From positions 81,656 through 145,655 of the forward strand of contig JAHYIY010000003.1 in assembly GCA_019429255.1 (NCBI GenBank): a DNA stretch of 64,000 bases, read 5' to 3'. The notes under the pieces were generated by a model. It had not been told where the DNA came from. It ran no database searches and saw nothing but the letters and a program-made list of their open reading frames with translations. Origin of the DNA: Desulfuromonadales bacterium. GTDB lineage: Bacteria > Desulfobacterota > Desulfuromonadia > Desulfuromonadales > Geopsychrobacteraceae. Shown piece by piece: positions 34,351 to 42,311 of this stretch; within the stretch, counting starts at the first letter, position 1; each line of letters begins with the position of its first letter. The translations under genes were made by a program, and so were the position numbers.

Positions 34351-36572
34351 AAACCGATCTCCCGCAGGCGCCTGGCCATACCTTTAAGGGTCAGGCTGTT
34401 TAATACCACACAGACACTGGAAAGCGCCATGGCCAGACCAGCATATTCCGGCTTCAGGTAAAGCCCGTAATGGGTATAAAAAATCCCGGCAGCCAGAGGG
34501 ATAAATGAGAGATTGTAGAAAAATGCCCAGAACAGGTTTTGTTTGATTTTTTTCAGTGTTTGCCGACCTAATTCCACCGCCCGGACGAGATCGAACAGGT
34601 CAGCGCTCATCAACACCAGATCGCCGGTTTCCCGCGCGACATCAGTTCCACTACCAATGGCAATGCCGATATCGGCCTGGGCCAACGCCGGGGCGTCATT
34701 AATACCGTCACCTACCATACCAACCAGCCGCCCCTGCTGTTGATATTCTCTGACCAGTTCCAGTTTCTGATCGGGGGTGACTTCAGCGATCGCCCGGTCT
34801 GTGCCGAGCCGGGCTGCAACCTGCTCGACTACTGCGCGACGATCGCCACTGACTATTACCGTTTTGATGCCAAGTTGTTGCAGGTGCGCAACAACCATTG
34901 CAGCTGCGGGTCGAATTTGATCGGATAAAGCAATCACACCCTGCAACTGCTTTTCAACTGCAACAAAAATTAATGATTTTTCAAGCAGCCCGGCTTGCTT
35001 GAGGCGCTCCTCAACCGGTGCGACAGCAATCTCGGCATCTTCCATCAGCGCGCGGTTACCACAGATAACAAATTGACTGGCAACACGCCCGCGTACTCCT
35101 TGACCGCCGACCTCATCGAGGTTTTTCAGCTGTGAAGGAATGGTCAGCCCAGCGTTCTGTGCCTGGGTAACCACAGCCTGGGCAAGGGGGTGGTTACTTC
35201 CCTGCTCCAGTGCTGCGGCCAGAACCAGAATTTCTTCCGTTGGCAGCTCACCACAAGAAATGACCTGATCAACGCTGAAACCGCCACTGGTGAGGGTACC
35301 GGTTTTATCCAGCAACATGATATCGAGCTTGGAAATCGTCTCCAGTGCTGAAGCTTTTTTATACAGAATGCCGCGCTCAAGTCCGACAGCGCTGCCAACC
35401 ATGATGGCCGTCGGGGTTGCCAAACCCAGAGCACAGGGGCAAGCAATCACAACAACAGCGATGGCCATCTGGAAACCAGTGAGAAAGGGTGCGCTGACTA
35501 CCAGATACCAGACAACAAAGGTTAACAGCGACAATACCACAACCACCGGGACAAAGAAGCCGGATACGCGGTCGGCAAACCGTTGAATCGGGGCCTTGTC
35601 AGCCTGGGCATCTTCCACCAGACGAACAATTTTAGCCAGCACCGCATCTTCACCAACATGGGTCGCACGAATCTGCAGCAATCCACTACGATTAATCGTT
35701 GCGCCAACGACCGTTGCCCCCGGCTCCTTGTGAACGGGAACCGCTTCACCGGTAATCATCGACTCATCAACAGCGGCCGTTCCTGCAACCACCTCGCCAT
35801 CCACCGGAATGGTATCCCCGGGCCGCACCAAGAGCAGATCACCCGGCCTGACATGCTCTACCGGAATACTTTTTTCTTTACCATTGACCAGCAGAACAGC
35901 CGTATCTGCCTGCAGCTGCAGAAGTTTTATCAGAGCATCTCCTGCCCGTCCTTTAGCGCGAGATTCGAGCCATTTACCAAAACGGATAAAAAGAATCAGC
36001 ATGACACTGGTTTCAAAAAAAACCGCAACCTCGTCACCCAGCAAGCCGAATAACGCCAGCATCGAATAACCATAGGCTGCGCTGATTCCCAGAGACACCA
36101 ACACATCCATGTTGGCCGTACGATTTTTAAGAGCAGCCCAGGCACTGCGATAAAACCCCAGCCCGGCGGTAAATTGCACAAGGGTCGCCAGCATACCGCC
36201 AATGATCAGCTCCAGCCGATACGGGATGGGGGTAAACATCATCAACATGATGGGAATGCCGCCGGCAGCTGCGATCAGCACCATCAGCAAGTCTTTACGT
36301 GAGGCATCAACCCTGGATTCTTCCGTTTCAGCCAGGGTTCTGAAGCCCGCCTGCTCAACGGCGGCATAAATTTCATCCGGGCTGACAAGCTGCGCATCGA
36401 AGGTGACTTGAGCAAAATTGCCGGCCAGATTCACACTGACATGATCAACCCCTGGCAAAGATGCCAGTTTTTTCTCAACCGTTGCGACACAGGACGTACA
36501 ACTCATGCCACCTACAGAGAATCGTAATCGCTGCTGACCGGTTACAGCAGAATCCGGATTTTTTACTGTCAT
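34347..36572 (-). CDS. copA: Copper-translocating P1B-type ATPase
   Basis: 741 residues. One N-terminal HMA domain with C25-x-x-C28 ('GGMSCTSC'), then helices, the actuator 'TGEAVPVHKEPG', the membrane CPC motif near 375 ('VIACPCALGLATP'), the phosphorylation site 'LDKTGTLTSG' near 420, an HP motif in 'SNHPLAQAV' and 'GDGINDAPALAQADIG' near 625. CPC plus Cys-Thr-Ser-Cys indicates Cu(I) export. GGAGG precedes the ATG by seven bases. It heads a run of tightly packed genes down to ndk. No copper-responsive regulator lies beside it, and no obvious operator is visible. Confidence 0.95.
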   Translation of the reverse strand: MTVKNPDSAVTGQQRLRFSVGGMSCTSCVATVEKKLASLPGVDHVSVNLAGNFAQVTFDAQLVSPDEIYAAVEQAGFRTLAETEESRVDASRKDLLMVLIAAAGGIPIMLMMFTPIPYRLELIIGGMLATLVQFTAGLGFYRSAWAALKNRTANMDVLVSLGISAAYGYSMLALFGLLGDEVAVFFETSVMLILFIRFGKWLESRAKGRAGDALIKLLQLQADTAVLLVNGKEKSIPVEHVRPGDLLLVRPGDTIPVDGEVVAGTAAVDESMITGEAVPVHKEPGATVVGATINRSGLLQIRATHVGEDAVLAKIVRLVEDAQADKAPIQRFADRVSGFFVPVVVVLSLLTFVVWYLVVSAPFLTGFQMAIAVVVIACPCALGLATPTAIMVGSAVGLERGILYKKASALETISKLDIMLLDKTGTLTSGGFSVDQVISCGELPTEEILVLAAALEQGSNHPLAQAVVTQAQNAGLTIPSQLKNLDEVGGQGVRGRVASQFVICGNRALMEDAEIAVAPVEERLKQAGLLEKSLIFVAVEKQLQGVIALSDQIRPAAAMVVAHLQQLGIKTVIVSGDRRAVVEQVAARLGTDRAIAEVTPDQKLELVREYQQQGRLVGMVGDGINDAPALAQADIGIAIGSGTDVARETGDLVLMSADLFDLVRAVELGRQTLKKIKQNLFWAFFYNLSFIPLAAGIFYTHYGLYLKPEYAGLAMALSSVCVVLNSLTLKGMARRLREIGL

Positions 36573-36690
36573 TGTCTGTCCTCCAGGAATCCAGGGCCCT
36601 GCAATCAGGCAAATTCAGTGATAGGGCACAGGGCTTGGATGCGTCAACAAACCGAGGGGGGGAAAAGGGTAGATGATGGGTTGCCGGATG

Positions 36691-38001
36691 CTAACAGCGG
36701 ATAACATCAATTGGCCCCTGAGCCAGCAACTCCAATCCTTCCAACATACCCCAGGCGGATGAATCAACAGCCACAACGCTCACACCCAGGGCAGAGCGTA
36801 ACGCATCAATATGCATATCATCCAGAAAGCGCTCTTCATCCGCCTTTAACATGACATTGGGCAGCAGTAACGGCCGTCCCCTGATAATACCACGAAGCTG
36901 ATTGACAAGATCAATGCCGGTGACCAGTCCGGCAACCGTAACATCAGGTCCAAAAAATTCGTTATCGATAGCCACTACCTCGATGTCAATTCCGGTGCGT
37001 AAAGCCAGACGGGCAGCAATGTCCTGCATCTGGCTTACAAATGACCGTCCAGTAACAATAACGGCAGCGTCAAGATTAAGGGGTTCTGCTTCCAGCAGGA
37101 CTTCTTCAGCTTCAACGCGAAATTGCGCCGTCAACCCGACCCCATTTTCCAACTGCGGAAGATCTTCGTAGGCATCAAGTTCGGGTAGTGAGGTCGCGGC
37201 CAGTTGATACATCTCATCAGCGGCATAAACCAGTCGCGTTCTTAATTTTTCCATAAATTTCCGCTGATAAGCATCAATCTGTTCAATACAATGAAGCGCT
37301 TCAGACTGATTTGGCACCCGCAGGGCAGGCAAATGCTGACGATAACGGGTCAGGCCGACCGGCACCACAGCTATGGAAGCGACCTGCGGATATAAACCCG
37401 CCAAGGTATCGATAGTTTGTTGTAGTACGGTACCATCGTTGATACCCGGGCACAGAACGATCTGACAATGCATCTGGATATCTGCTGCAGCCAGTCGTTC
37501 AAGCAATGGAACAATCGCCGGAACCTGACAGCCGAGCAGATGATTACGTACCCGGGGGTCGGTCGCATGAACGGAAATATACAAGGGAGAAAGCTTTTCA
37601 GTGGTGATACGCTGCAGATCCGCTTCGCTGGTATTGGTCAGGGTAATAAAAGAACCATACAGATAAGAGAAGCGGTAATCCTCGTCCTTGATGTAGAGGC
37701 TGCGGCGCAATCCTTTGGGGAGTTGATGGACAAAACAGAACAGGCACTGGTTTCCACACTGGTGCGGCTCCGGGTGAGCCACTTCAAGGCCGATTTCTTC
37801 GTCCTCAAATTTCTCGCATTCAACAACCAGAATTTCACCCTGGCGAAACACCTCAATCACCAGATGGTCCGCTTGCAGAGCACGATAATAGTCGACCAGA
37901 TCGTTCATCGGCAGGGTGTTGATAGTAACAAGCAAATCATCAGGACAAAGACCAGCCTCATCGGCAAAGCTGCCGGGTTCAATTCGTTCTATTGCAATCA
38001 T
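36691..38001 (-). CDS. DUF512 radical SAM protein with N-terminal PDZ-like domain
   Basis: 436 residues. A PDZ-like segment (1-60) precedes a radical SAM-type cluster motif C82-x3-C86-x2-C89 ('CGNQCLFC') and a half TIM barrel, then the DUF512 C-terminal region with 'VTGRSFVSQMQ' and 'PNVMLKADEERFLDDM'. The family is widespread in anaerobes; its reaction is unknown, although homologues have been discussed as linked to ribosome GTPase Der in Firmicutes. It lies 88 bases after hfq and may be in the same operon. Confidence 0.88.
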   Translation of the reverse strand: MIAIERIEPGSFADEAGLCPDDLLVTINTLPMNDLVDYYRALQADHLVIEVFRQGEILVVECEKFEDEEIGLEVAHPEPHQCGNQCLFCFVHQLPKGLRRSLYIKDEDYRFSYLYGSFITLTNTSEADLQRITTEKLSPLYISVHATDPRVRNHLLGCQVPAIVPLLERLAAADIQMHCQIVLCPGINDGTVLQQTIDTLAGLYPQVASIAVVPVGLTRYRQHLPALRVPNQSEALHCIEQIDAYQRKFMEKLRTRLVYAADEMYQLAATSLPELDAYEDLPQLENGVGLTAQFRVEAEEVLLEAEPLNLDAAVIVTGRSFVSQMQDIAARLALRTGIDIEVVAIDNEFFGPDVTVAGLVTGIDLVNQLRGIIRGRPLLLPNVMLKADEERFLDDMHIDALRSALGVSVVAVDSSAWGMLEGLELLAQGPIDVIRC

Positions 38002-38089
38002 GCGGTCATCCCACTAACAGCAAAGGCGGCACCGCCGGCACCGCCCTTGTTAAAAAACTTAAAAAGTTAAGATTAATTTAACCTGGCCA
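38002..38089. other. hfq-DUF512 spacer with GC-rich inverted repeats
   Basis: The minus strand contains GGCGGTGCCGGCGGTGCCGCC-like repeats split by short loops near 38030-38052, and an AACTT-aaa-AAGTT palindrome near 38058-38070. It may form a pause or attenuator between hfq and the DUF512 gene; no T-run follows. Confidence 0.35.
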
Positions 38090-38323
38090 TCAATCCCGCT
38101 CACCATGCAGACGGAAGGTACCATCGGACGAGGTCAGGGTGCAGACAGCATGCTTGTAAATCAGTATATCCCCATCACTCTCCACCAGAATACAAAAGCT
38201 GTCAAAAGACTTGATATAGCCGGTCAGACGCTCACCAGACATCAAAATAATAACGACTTTTACGCGCTCCTTGCGGGCCTGATTAAGATACTGATCCTGA
38301 ATATTAAATGGTGACCTGGCCAT
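38090..38323 (-). CDS. hfq: RNA chaperone Hfq
   Basis: 77 residues with the Sm1 motif 'KVVIILMSGERLTGYIKSFDSF', read in parts, and Sm2 'YKHAVCTL', the proximal poly(U) site YKH being intact. The N-terminus 'PFNIQDQYLNQARKERVKV' has Gln8-like and basic rim residues. The C-terminal tail is only about 10 residues, short compared with enterobacteria. It forms hexamers that pair small RNAs and mRNAs. AAGGAG precedes the ATG. It starts 10 bases after miaA, the classic miaA-hfq order. Confidence 0.95.
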   Translation of the reverse strand: MARSPFNIQDQYLNQARKERVKVVIILMSGERLTGYIKSFDSFCILVESDGDILIYKHAVCTLTSSDGTFRLHGERD

Positions 38324-38333
38324 ATCCGCTCCT

Positions 38334-39272
38334 TTAATGACTAATCAAATGATCAATGTATTTCATCACTTTATCAGAGTTACAGGTGGAATCAACCCAA
38401 ATAATATCAGGATCCTTACGAAACCAGGTTAATTGCTTTTTTGCATATTGTCGGGTACGCAACTGAATTTCGGCACACAGCTGTTCGGCGTCGCATTCAG
38501 CTTCCAGATACCGCAGAACCTCGCGGTAACCCAGGGTTTGGAGGGCCTTAAGGTCCCTGCCGTAACGTGCAGCGAGCAACTTCACTTCGGCAACCAAACC
38601 CGCTTTGAGCATATCGCAGGTGCGCATATCAATACGCTGATAAAGTGTCTGGCGTGGATAAACGGGAGCCAGGGTTAATACGCGATAAGGGCTTTCGACA
38701 AAATTATGTTGCGCTTTGATGGCTGAAAACATCTGGCCGGTTAACAGACAGACCTCAAGCGCCCGTACGGTACGAATCAGGTTGTTGGGGTGAATAACTG
38801 CCGCTGATTGCGGATCAAGCTGTTGCAGCTGGAGATGAAGAGTCCCGCTTCCCAGCTCCTCTTCCCGTTGATATAACCTGTGTCGCAACAGCGGATCAGC
38901 GGTGGGCAGCTCTGCTGCCAACCCCCCCAGCAAGGCCTTGATGTAAAGACCGGTTCCACCCACAACACAGGGCAGCTTGCCACGTTCAAAGATCTGGTTT
39001 ATCAGCGGCCGCGCCAGATCGACAAATGCCGCTACCGAAAACTCCTGATCAGGATCAATCAGGTCAATCATATGATGGGGCACCTGCACCTGTTCAGCCT
39101 TGCTGGCCTTGGCCGTGCCGATGTCCATAAACCGGTAGACCTGGCGTGAATCAGCGGAGATAATCTCTAGGGGGAGAAGCTGTGCCAGCTCGATAGCCAG
39201 GGCGCTTTTGCCGGAACCGGTAGGTCCACAGATCACCAGCACCGGTATTTTATGTGACCTGGCGGCTTTCAT
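38334..39272 (-). CDS. miaA: tRNA dimethylallyltransferase
   Basis: 312 residues with P-loop 'ICGPTGSGKSALA' (15-27), 'IISADSRQVYRFMDIGTAKAS', seen in two blocks, and 'VVGGTGLYIKALLGG'. It transfers the dimethylallyl group to A37 of tRNAs reading U-starting codons. Its start overlaps the mutL stop by 4 bases. Confidence 0.96.
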   Translation of the reverse strand: MKAARSHKIPVLVICGPTGSGKSALAIELAQLLPLEIISADSRQVYRFMDIGTAKASKAEQVQVPHHMIDLIDPDQEFSVAAFVDLARPLINQIFERGKLPCVVGGTGLYIKALLGGLAAELPTADPLLRHRLYQREEELGSGTLHLQLQQLDPQSAAVIHPNNLIRTVRALEVCLLTGQMFSAIKAQHNFVESPYRVLTLAPVYPRQTLYQRIDMRTCDMLKAGLVAEVKLLAARYGRDLKALQTLGYREVLRYLEAECDAEQLCAEIQLRTRQYAKKQLTWFRKDPDIIWVDSTCNSDKVMKYIDHLISH

Positions 39273-41116
39273 CCGTGGCGACGAAACAGACGTTCAATTT
39301 CATACAGTCTCATGCGCGCCAGCACCGGGCGTCCGTGGGGGCAATGACCTTTGAAATCGATACGATCAAGATCAGCCAACAAGGCCTTGATCTCCTGATG
39401 ATTCAACGCCTGGTTGGCACGGATAACGCGGTGGCAAGCCATTAAAATCAGAACATCATCAATCGATTCTGCCAGTTGCCCTTCACGGCCGATCCGTTCC
39501 AGCTCGAGGGCCACATCAGTGACAAGTGTTGCCACCGGTGCCGCAGCCAGCAGTGCCGGAAGGGCCTTCACGGCAAAAGCCTTACCGCCAAAAGGTTCAA
39601 TCTCAAACCCCAGGCGTTCCAACTCTGCCAGATACTCTTCCAGTGCAGCGGCACTTTTGTAGTCAAGTTCAAACACTTCAGGAAACAACAACTGCTGCCG
39701 TTGTACACCGCCTTCCTGATAAGCTTTTTTCAGGCGTTCAAAACCAATCCGTTCGTGGGCAGCATGTTGATCGATCAGAACAAGGTCACTTTGGTCCTGG
39801 CACAGGATATAGGTCTGATGATAGTGCCCGAGAATATGCAGGTTTGAAAAAAACCCATCTGCTTTGCCGGTAGGCAAATCATCCTGTTGCATCTGTTCGA
39901 GCAGCGCAGTATCCGGATTTTTGAGGGCGACTTCGGTAACAGGAAGATCTGCGGTCATTTTACTAAAAGTAAATGAACGCGCCTCTTCCCTGACCAACGG
40001 TTCTGCCTCAGCTGGCGCGTTCCCCCCGGTGTGATGTTGAAGTGGCTGTTGTTGGCGCCAGGGGGGAAGTGAAGGCGCTGACGCAGGGTCACAGGTGCGC
40101 GGTTGTGTTATCCAGTCAGACGGCTTGAGGATCCGTTGCAGCGTAGCAGCGATAAAATCATGAACTATCCCCTGATCACGAAAACGCACCTCATGCTTGG
40201 TCGGATGGACATTGACATCGACGAGGGCTGGCTCGATGGCCAGAAACAACGCCACCACCGGGTAGCGTCCCTTCATCAACAGATGACGGTAGCCATCCAT
40301 GATCGCGTGTTGAACCACCCGGTCACGGATATATCTGCCATTGATAAAGGTATAGATATGGCTGGTAGAAGAGCGATTGAGGTCGGGACGAGAAATCAGC
40401 CCTGTGATGCGTAGAGACTCGCTGCCGGCTTCATCAACGGGTAGCATATCGCGCAACAAAGACCGCCCAAGCAAGGCCGCCAAGCGCTCCGCTAACCCCT
40501 TCTCATGGCGTAGATCAAGCATCAAGCGATCTTGATGAAGCAAGCGAAAACTGACGTCTGGTCGTGCCAGAGCCAACTTGGAAACAACGTCGGCAGCATG
40601 ACCCAGTTCAGTCTGATCTTTACGTAAGAATTTTTTTCTGGCCGGCAGGTTAAAAAAAAGATTTCTCACTTCGATACTGGTACCAACGGGCAATCCCAGC
40701 TGGTCAACTTTTTTTATTTTCCCCCCCTCGATCTGGATATGGTGGCCCAAGCCATCAACATTATCGCAGGTCTTCAGATTCATGCGTGACACCGAGGCAA
40801 TCGAAGCGAGGGCCTCGCCGCGGAAACCGAGGGTTTTTAACGCAAAAAGATCATCATCAGTGCTGATTTTACTGGTGGCATGGCGCTCAAAACACAGCAA
40901 TGCGTCCTGACGGTTCATACCGCAGCCGTTGTCAGTGATTCTGATCAGGGTTTTGCCACCCCCACCAAGTTCAATCAACACCTCTGTAGCTCCGGCATCC
41001 AGAGCATTTTCCAGCAACTCCTTGACCACTGATGAAGGTCGCTCCACCACTTCGCCCGCGGCAATTTTGTTGCACAGTTCTTCGGGCAAAATTTGGATAG
41101 TAGGCTTATTGTTCAT
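39269..41116 (-). CDS. mutL: DNA mismatch repair protein MutL
   Basis: 615 residues from the ATG at 41116; the frame remains open to 41218 but that part would enter the adjacent hairpin and repeat A3. The GHKL ATPase has 'ELLENALDAGATEV', 'DNGCGM' and 'FRGEALASI'. The C-terminal endonuclease motif DQHA-x2-E-x4-E is intact ('DQHAAHERIGFE', about 449), with 'ACHRVIRANQ' and 'CPHGRPV' (about 592), so this is a nicking MutL of the kind found in bacteria without MutH. A long linker (about 335-430) is low in conservation. Confidence 0.96.
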   Translation of the reverse strand: MNNKPTIQILPEELCNKIAAGEVVERPSSVVKELLENALDAGATEVLIELGGGGKTLIRITDNGCGMNRQDALLCFERHATSKISTDDDLFALKTLGFRGEALASIASVSRMNLKTCDNVDGLGHHIQIEGGKIKKVDQLGLPVGTSIEVRNLFFNLPARKKFLRKDQTELGHAADVVSKLALARPDVSFRLLHQDRLMLDLRHEKGLAERLAALLGRSLLRDMLPVDEAGSESLRITGLISRPDLNRSSTSHIYTFINGRYIRDRVVQHAIMDGYRHLLMKGRYPVVALFLAIEPALVDVNVHPTKHEVRFRDQGIVHDFIAATLQRILKPSDWITQPRTCDPASAPSLPPWRQQQPLQHHTGGNAPAEAEPLVREEARSFTFSKMTADLPVTEVALKNPDTALLEQMQQDDLPTGKADGFFSNLHILGHYHQTYILCQDQSDLVLIDQHAAHERIGFERLKKAYQEGGVQRQQLLFPEVFELDYKSAAALEEYLAELERLGFEIEPFGGKAFAVKALPALLAAAPVATLVTDVALELERIGREGQLAESIDDVLILMACHRVIRANQALNHQEIKALLADLDRIDFKGHCPHGRPVLARMRLYEIERLFRRHG

Positions 41117-41152
41117 ATGTTTCTCATCCAATCCGTTTAGCTCAAAATGACA

Positions 41153-41173
41153 ACGGCCGGATATACCGGCCGT
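41153..41173 (-). terminator. GC-rich hairpin between mutL and the exeA-type gene
   Basis: Stem ACGGCCGG / CCGGCCGT (8 bp) with loop ATATA. On the minus strand TCATTTTGAG follows, a weak U-tract. It would end transcription from the exeA-type gene, after repeat A3, just before mutL. Confidence 0.6.
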
Positions 41174-41203
41174 CAGTGAATTGAATGTTGCAAAAAAACA
41201 ACC

Positions 41204-41361
41204 GTAACTATTTAGCACTGTCCTTGCGCAGGGCCTTTGGCTCCTGTGGCAAGGGTGTTTGTCGTCATGGACGGCGACAACAAGCGGTCATGGATGACCC
41301 AACGGGAAACAATCGCGTCCCTTGTGTCATAGGATCCGAAGATCCGGCGCTGTAGAGTTAC
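41204..41361 (+). repeat. Intergenic repeat family A, copy A3
   Basis: 158 bp with termini 'GTAACTATTTAGCAC' and 'GTAGAGTTAC'. The interior is nearly identical to A2 over 'CAAGCGGTCATGGATGACC' and 'AACGGGAAACAATCGCGTCC', in two blocks. The inner hairpin keeps pairing through T-G wobbles. It ends 9 bases from the stop of the exeA-type gene. Confidence 0.9.
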
Positions 41362-41370
41362 AAACAACCG

Positions 41371-42273
41371 TTATATATTGTTCAGTCCATCGAAAACAAT
41401 CTCAAGATCATCATTTTCAGGTGTTCGATCAAAGAGCTCCGTCGTTTTAAGCGGAGTCAGCATCTTCAGCCCTAAATCTTCGACAACACTGGTGATAATT
41501 CCTTCCGTTACTACTTTGCCATGACGCAGATAGGTCTCGAACAAGGCATTATCGCAGATCGTATTGATCAGTCTGGGCACTCCACCGGAATAACTCTGTA
41601 TCAATGGCAGTGTTTCGGGCAAAAAAGGTGATTGACCACAGCCGGACACCTCGAGACGAAAGGCCATATAGGCTGCTGTTTCTCGTGGATCGAAGGGAGT
41701 CAGCGTATATTTAAATGCCACCCGTTGGGCCAGCGGTTCATCCAGTTGCATGACCTCATCGAGAGCCGGCAAACCAAAAAAAATGATATTGAGCAGTTTT
41801 TTTCTGGGCAGCTCGAGGTTCAGCAGCCCACGAAATTCTTCCATCAGTTCACGCGTTTGCAACATCTGCGCTTCATCAATCAAGACAACCGCTTTGCGCC
41901 CTTCTTCTTCGATCCGGATCAAGCGGTCAAAGAGTTGCTTGAGCATGGTGATTTGCCCGGATGCGGGGTTATCAACCCCCAGCTGTACACAAATACGCGA
42001 CAACAGCCACTCGGGAGTGATATCTGAGTGGATAATAACCAACAGGGATGATTCGTAACGCTCAACCGGAAGGTTATCGAGCATCCGCCGCGCCAGGGTT
42101 GTTTTACCAGTACCGATGCCACCAACAAGAACCGCCAGCCCTTTGTCGGTATCAACTGAATATTTCAATCGCTGCAGTGCACGGCGGTGTTGCTCGCAAT
42201 CAAAATAAAACTTGTCGTTAGGAGCGTTGGAAAAGGGTTCCCGTTCGAAATTAAAATATTCTGTGTAACCCAT
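41371..42273 (-). CDS. ExeA/GspA-like AAA+ ATPase
   Basis: 300 residues beginning 'MGYTEYFNFEREPFSNAPN', a typical start of this family. Walker A 'GGIGTGKTTL' (51-60), Walker B 'VVLIDEAQML' (about 129-138) and 'GVPRLINTICDNAL' (sensor 2) are present. ExeA-type ATPases help insert the secretin of type II secretion; here the peptidoglycan-binding domain of full-length ExeA is missing, so it is the short cytoplasmic form. GGGGG precedes the ATG by four bases. The TPR protein gene ends 38 bases upstream and is probably a partner. Confidence 0.88.
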   Translation of the reverse strand: MGYTEYFNFEREPFSNAPNDKFYFDCEQHRRALQRLKYSVDTDKGLAVLVGGIGTGKTTLARRMLDNLPVERYESSLLVIIHSDITPEWLLSRICVQLGVDNPASGQITMLKQLFDRLIRIEEEGRKAVVLIDEAQMLQTRELMEEFRGLLNLELPRKKLLNIIFFGLPALDEVMQLDEPLAQRVAFKYTLTPFDPRETAAYMAFRLEVSGCGQSPFLPETLPLIQSYSGGVPRLINTICDNALFETYLRHGKVVTEGIITSVVEDLGLKMLTPLKTTELFDRTPENDDLEIVFDGLNNI

Positions 42274-42311
42274 GAAACCCCCATGGCATGATTCATTTGA
42301 GCAACAACTAC

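Noticed and set aside
41117..41218. Longer N-terminus for MutL
   Set aside because: It would read through the GC hairpin and into repeat A3; MutL normally begins near the 'IQILPEELCNKIAAGEV' block.
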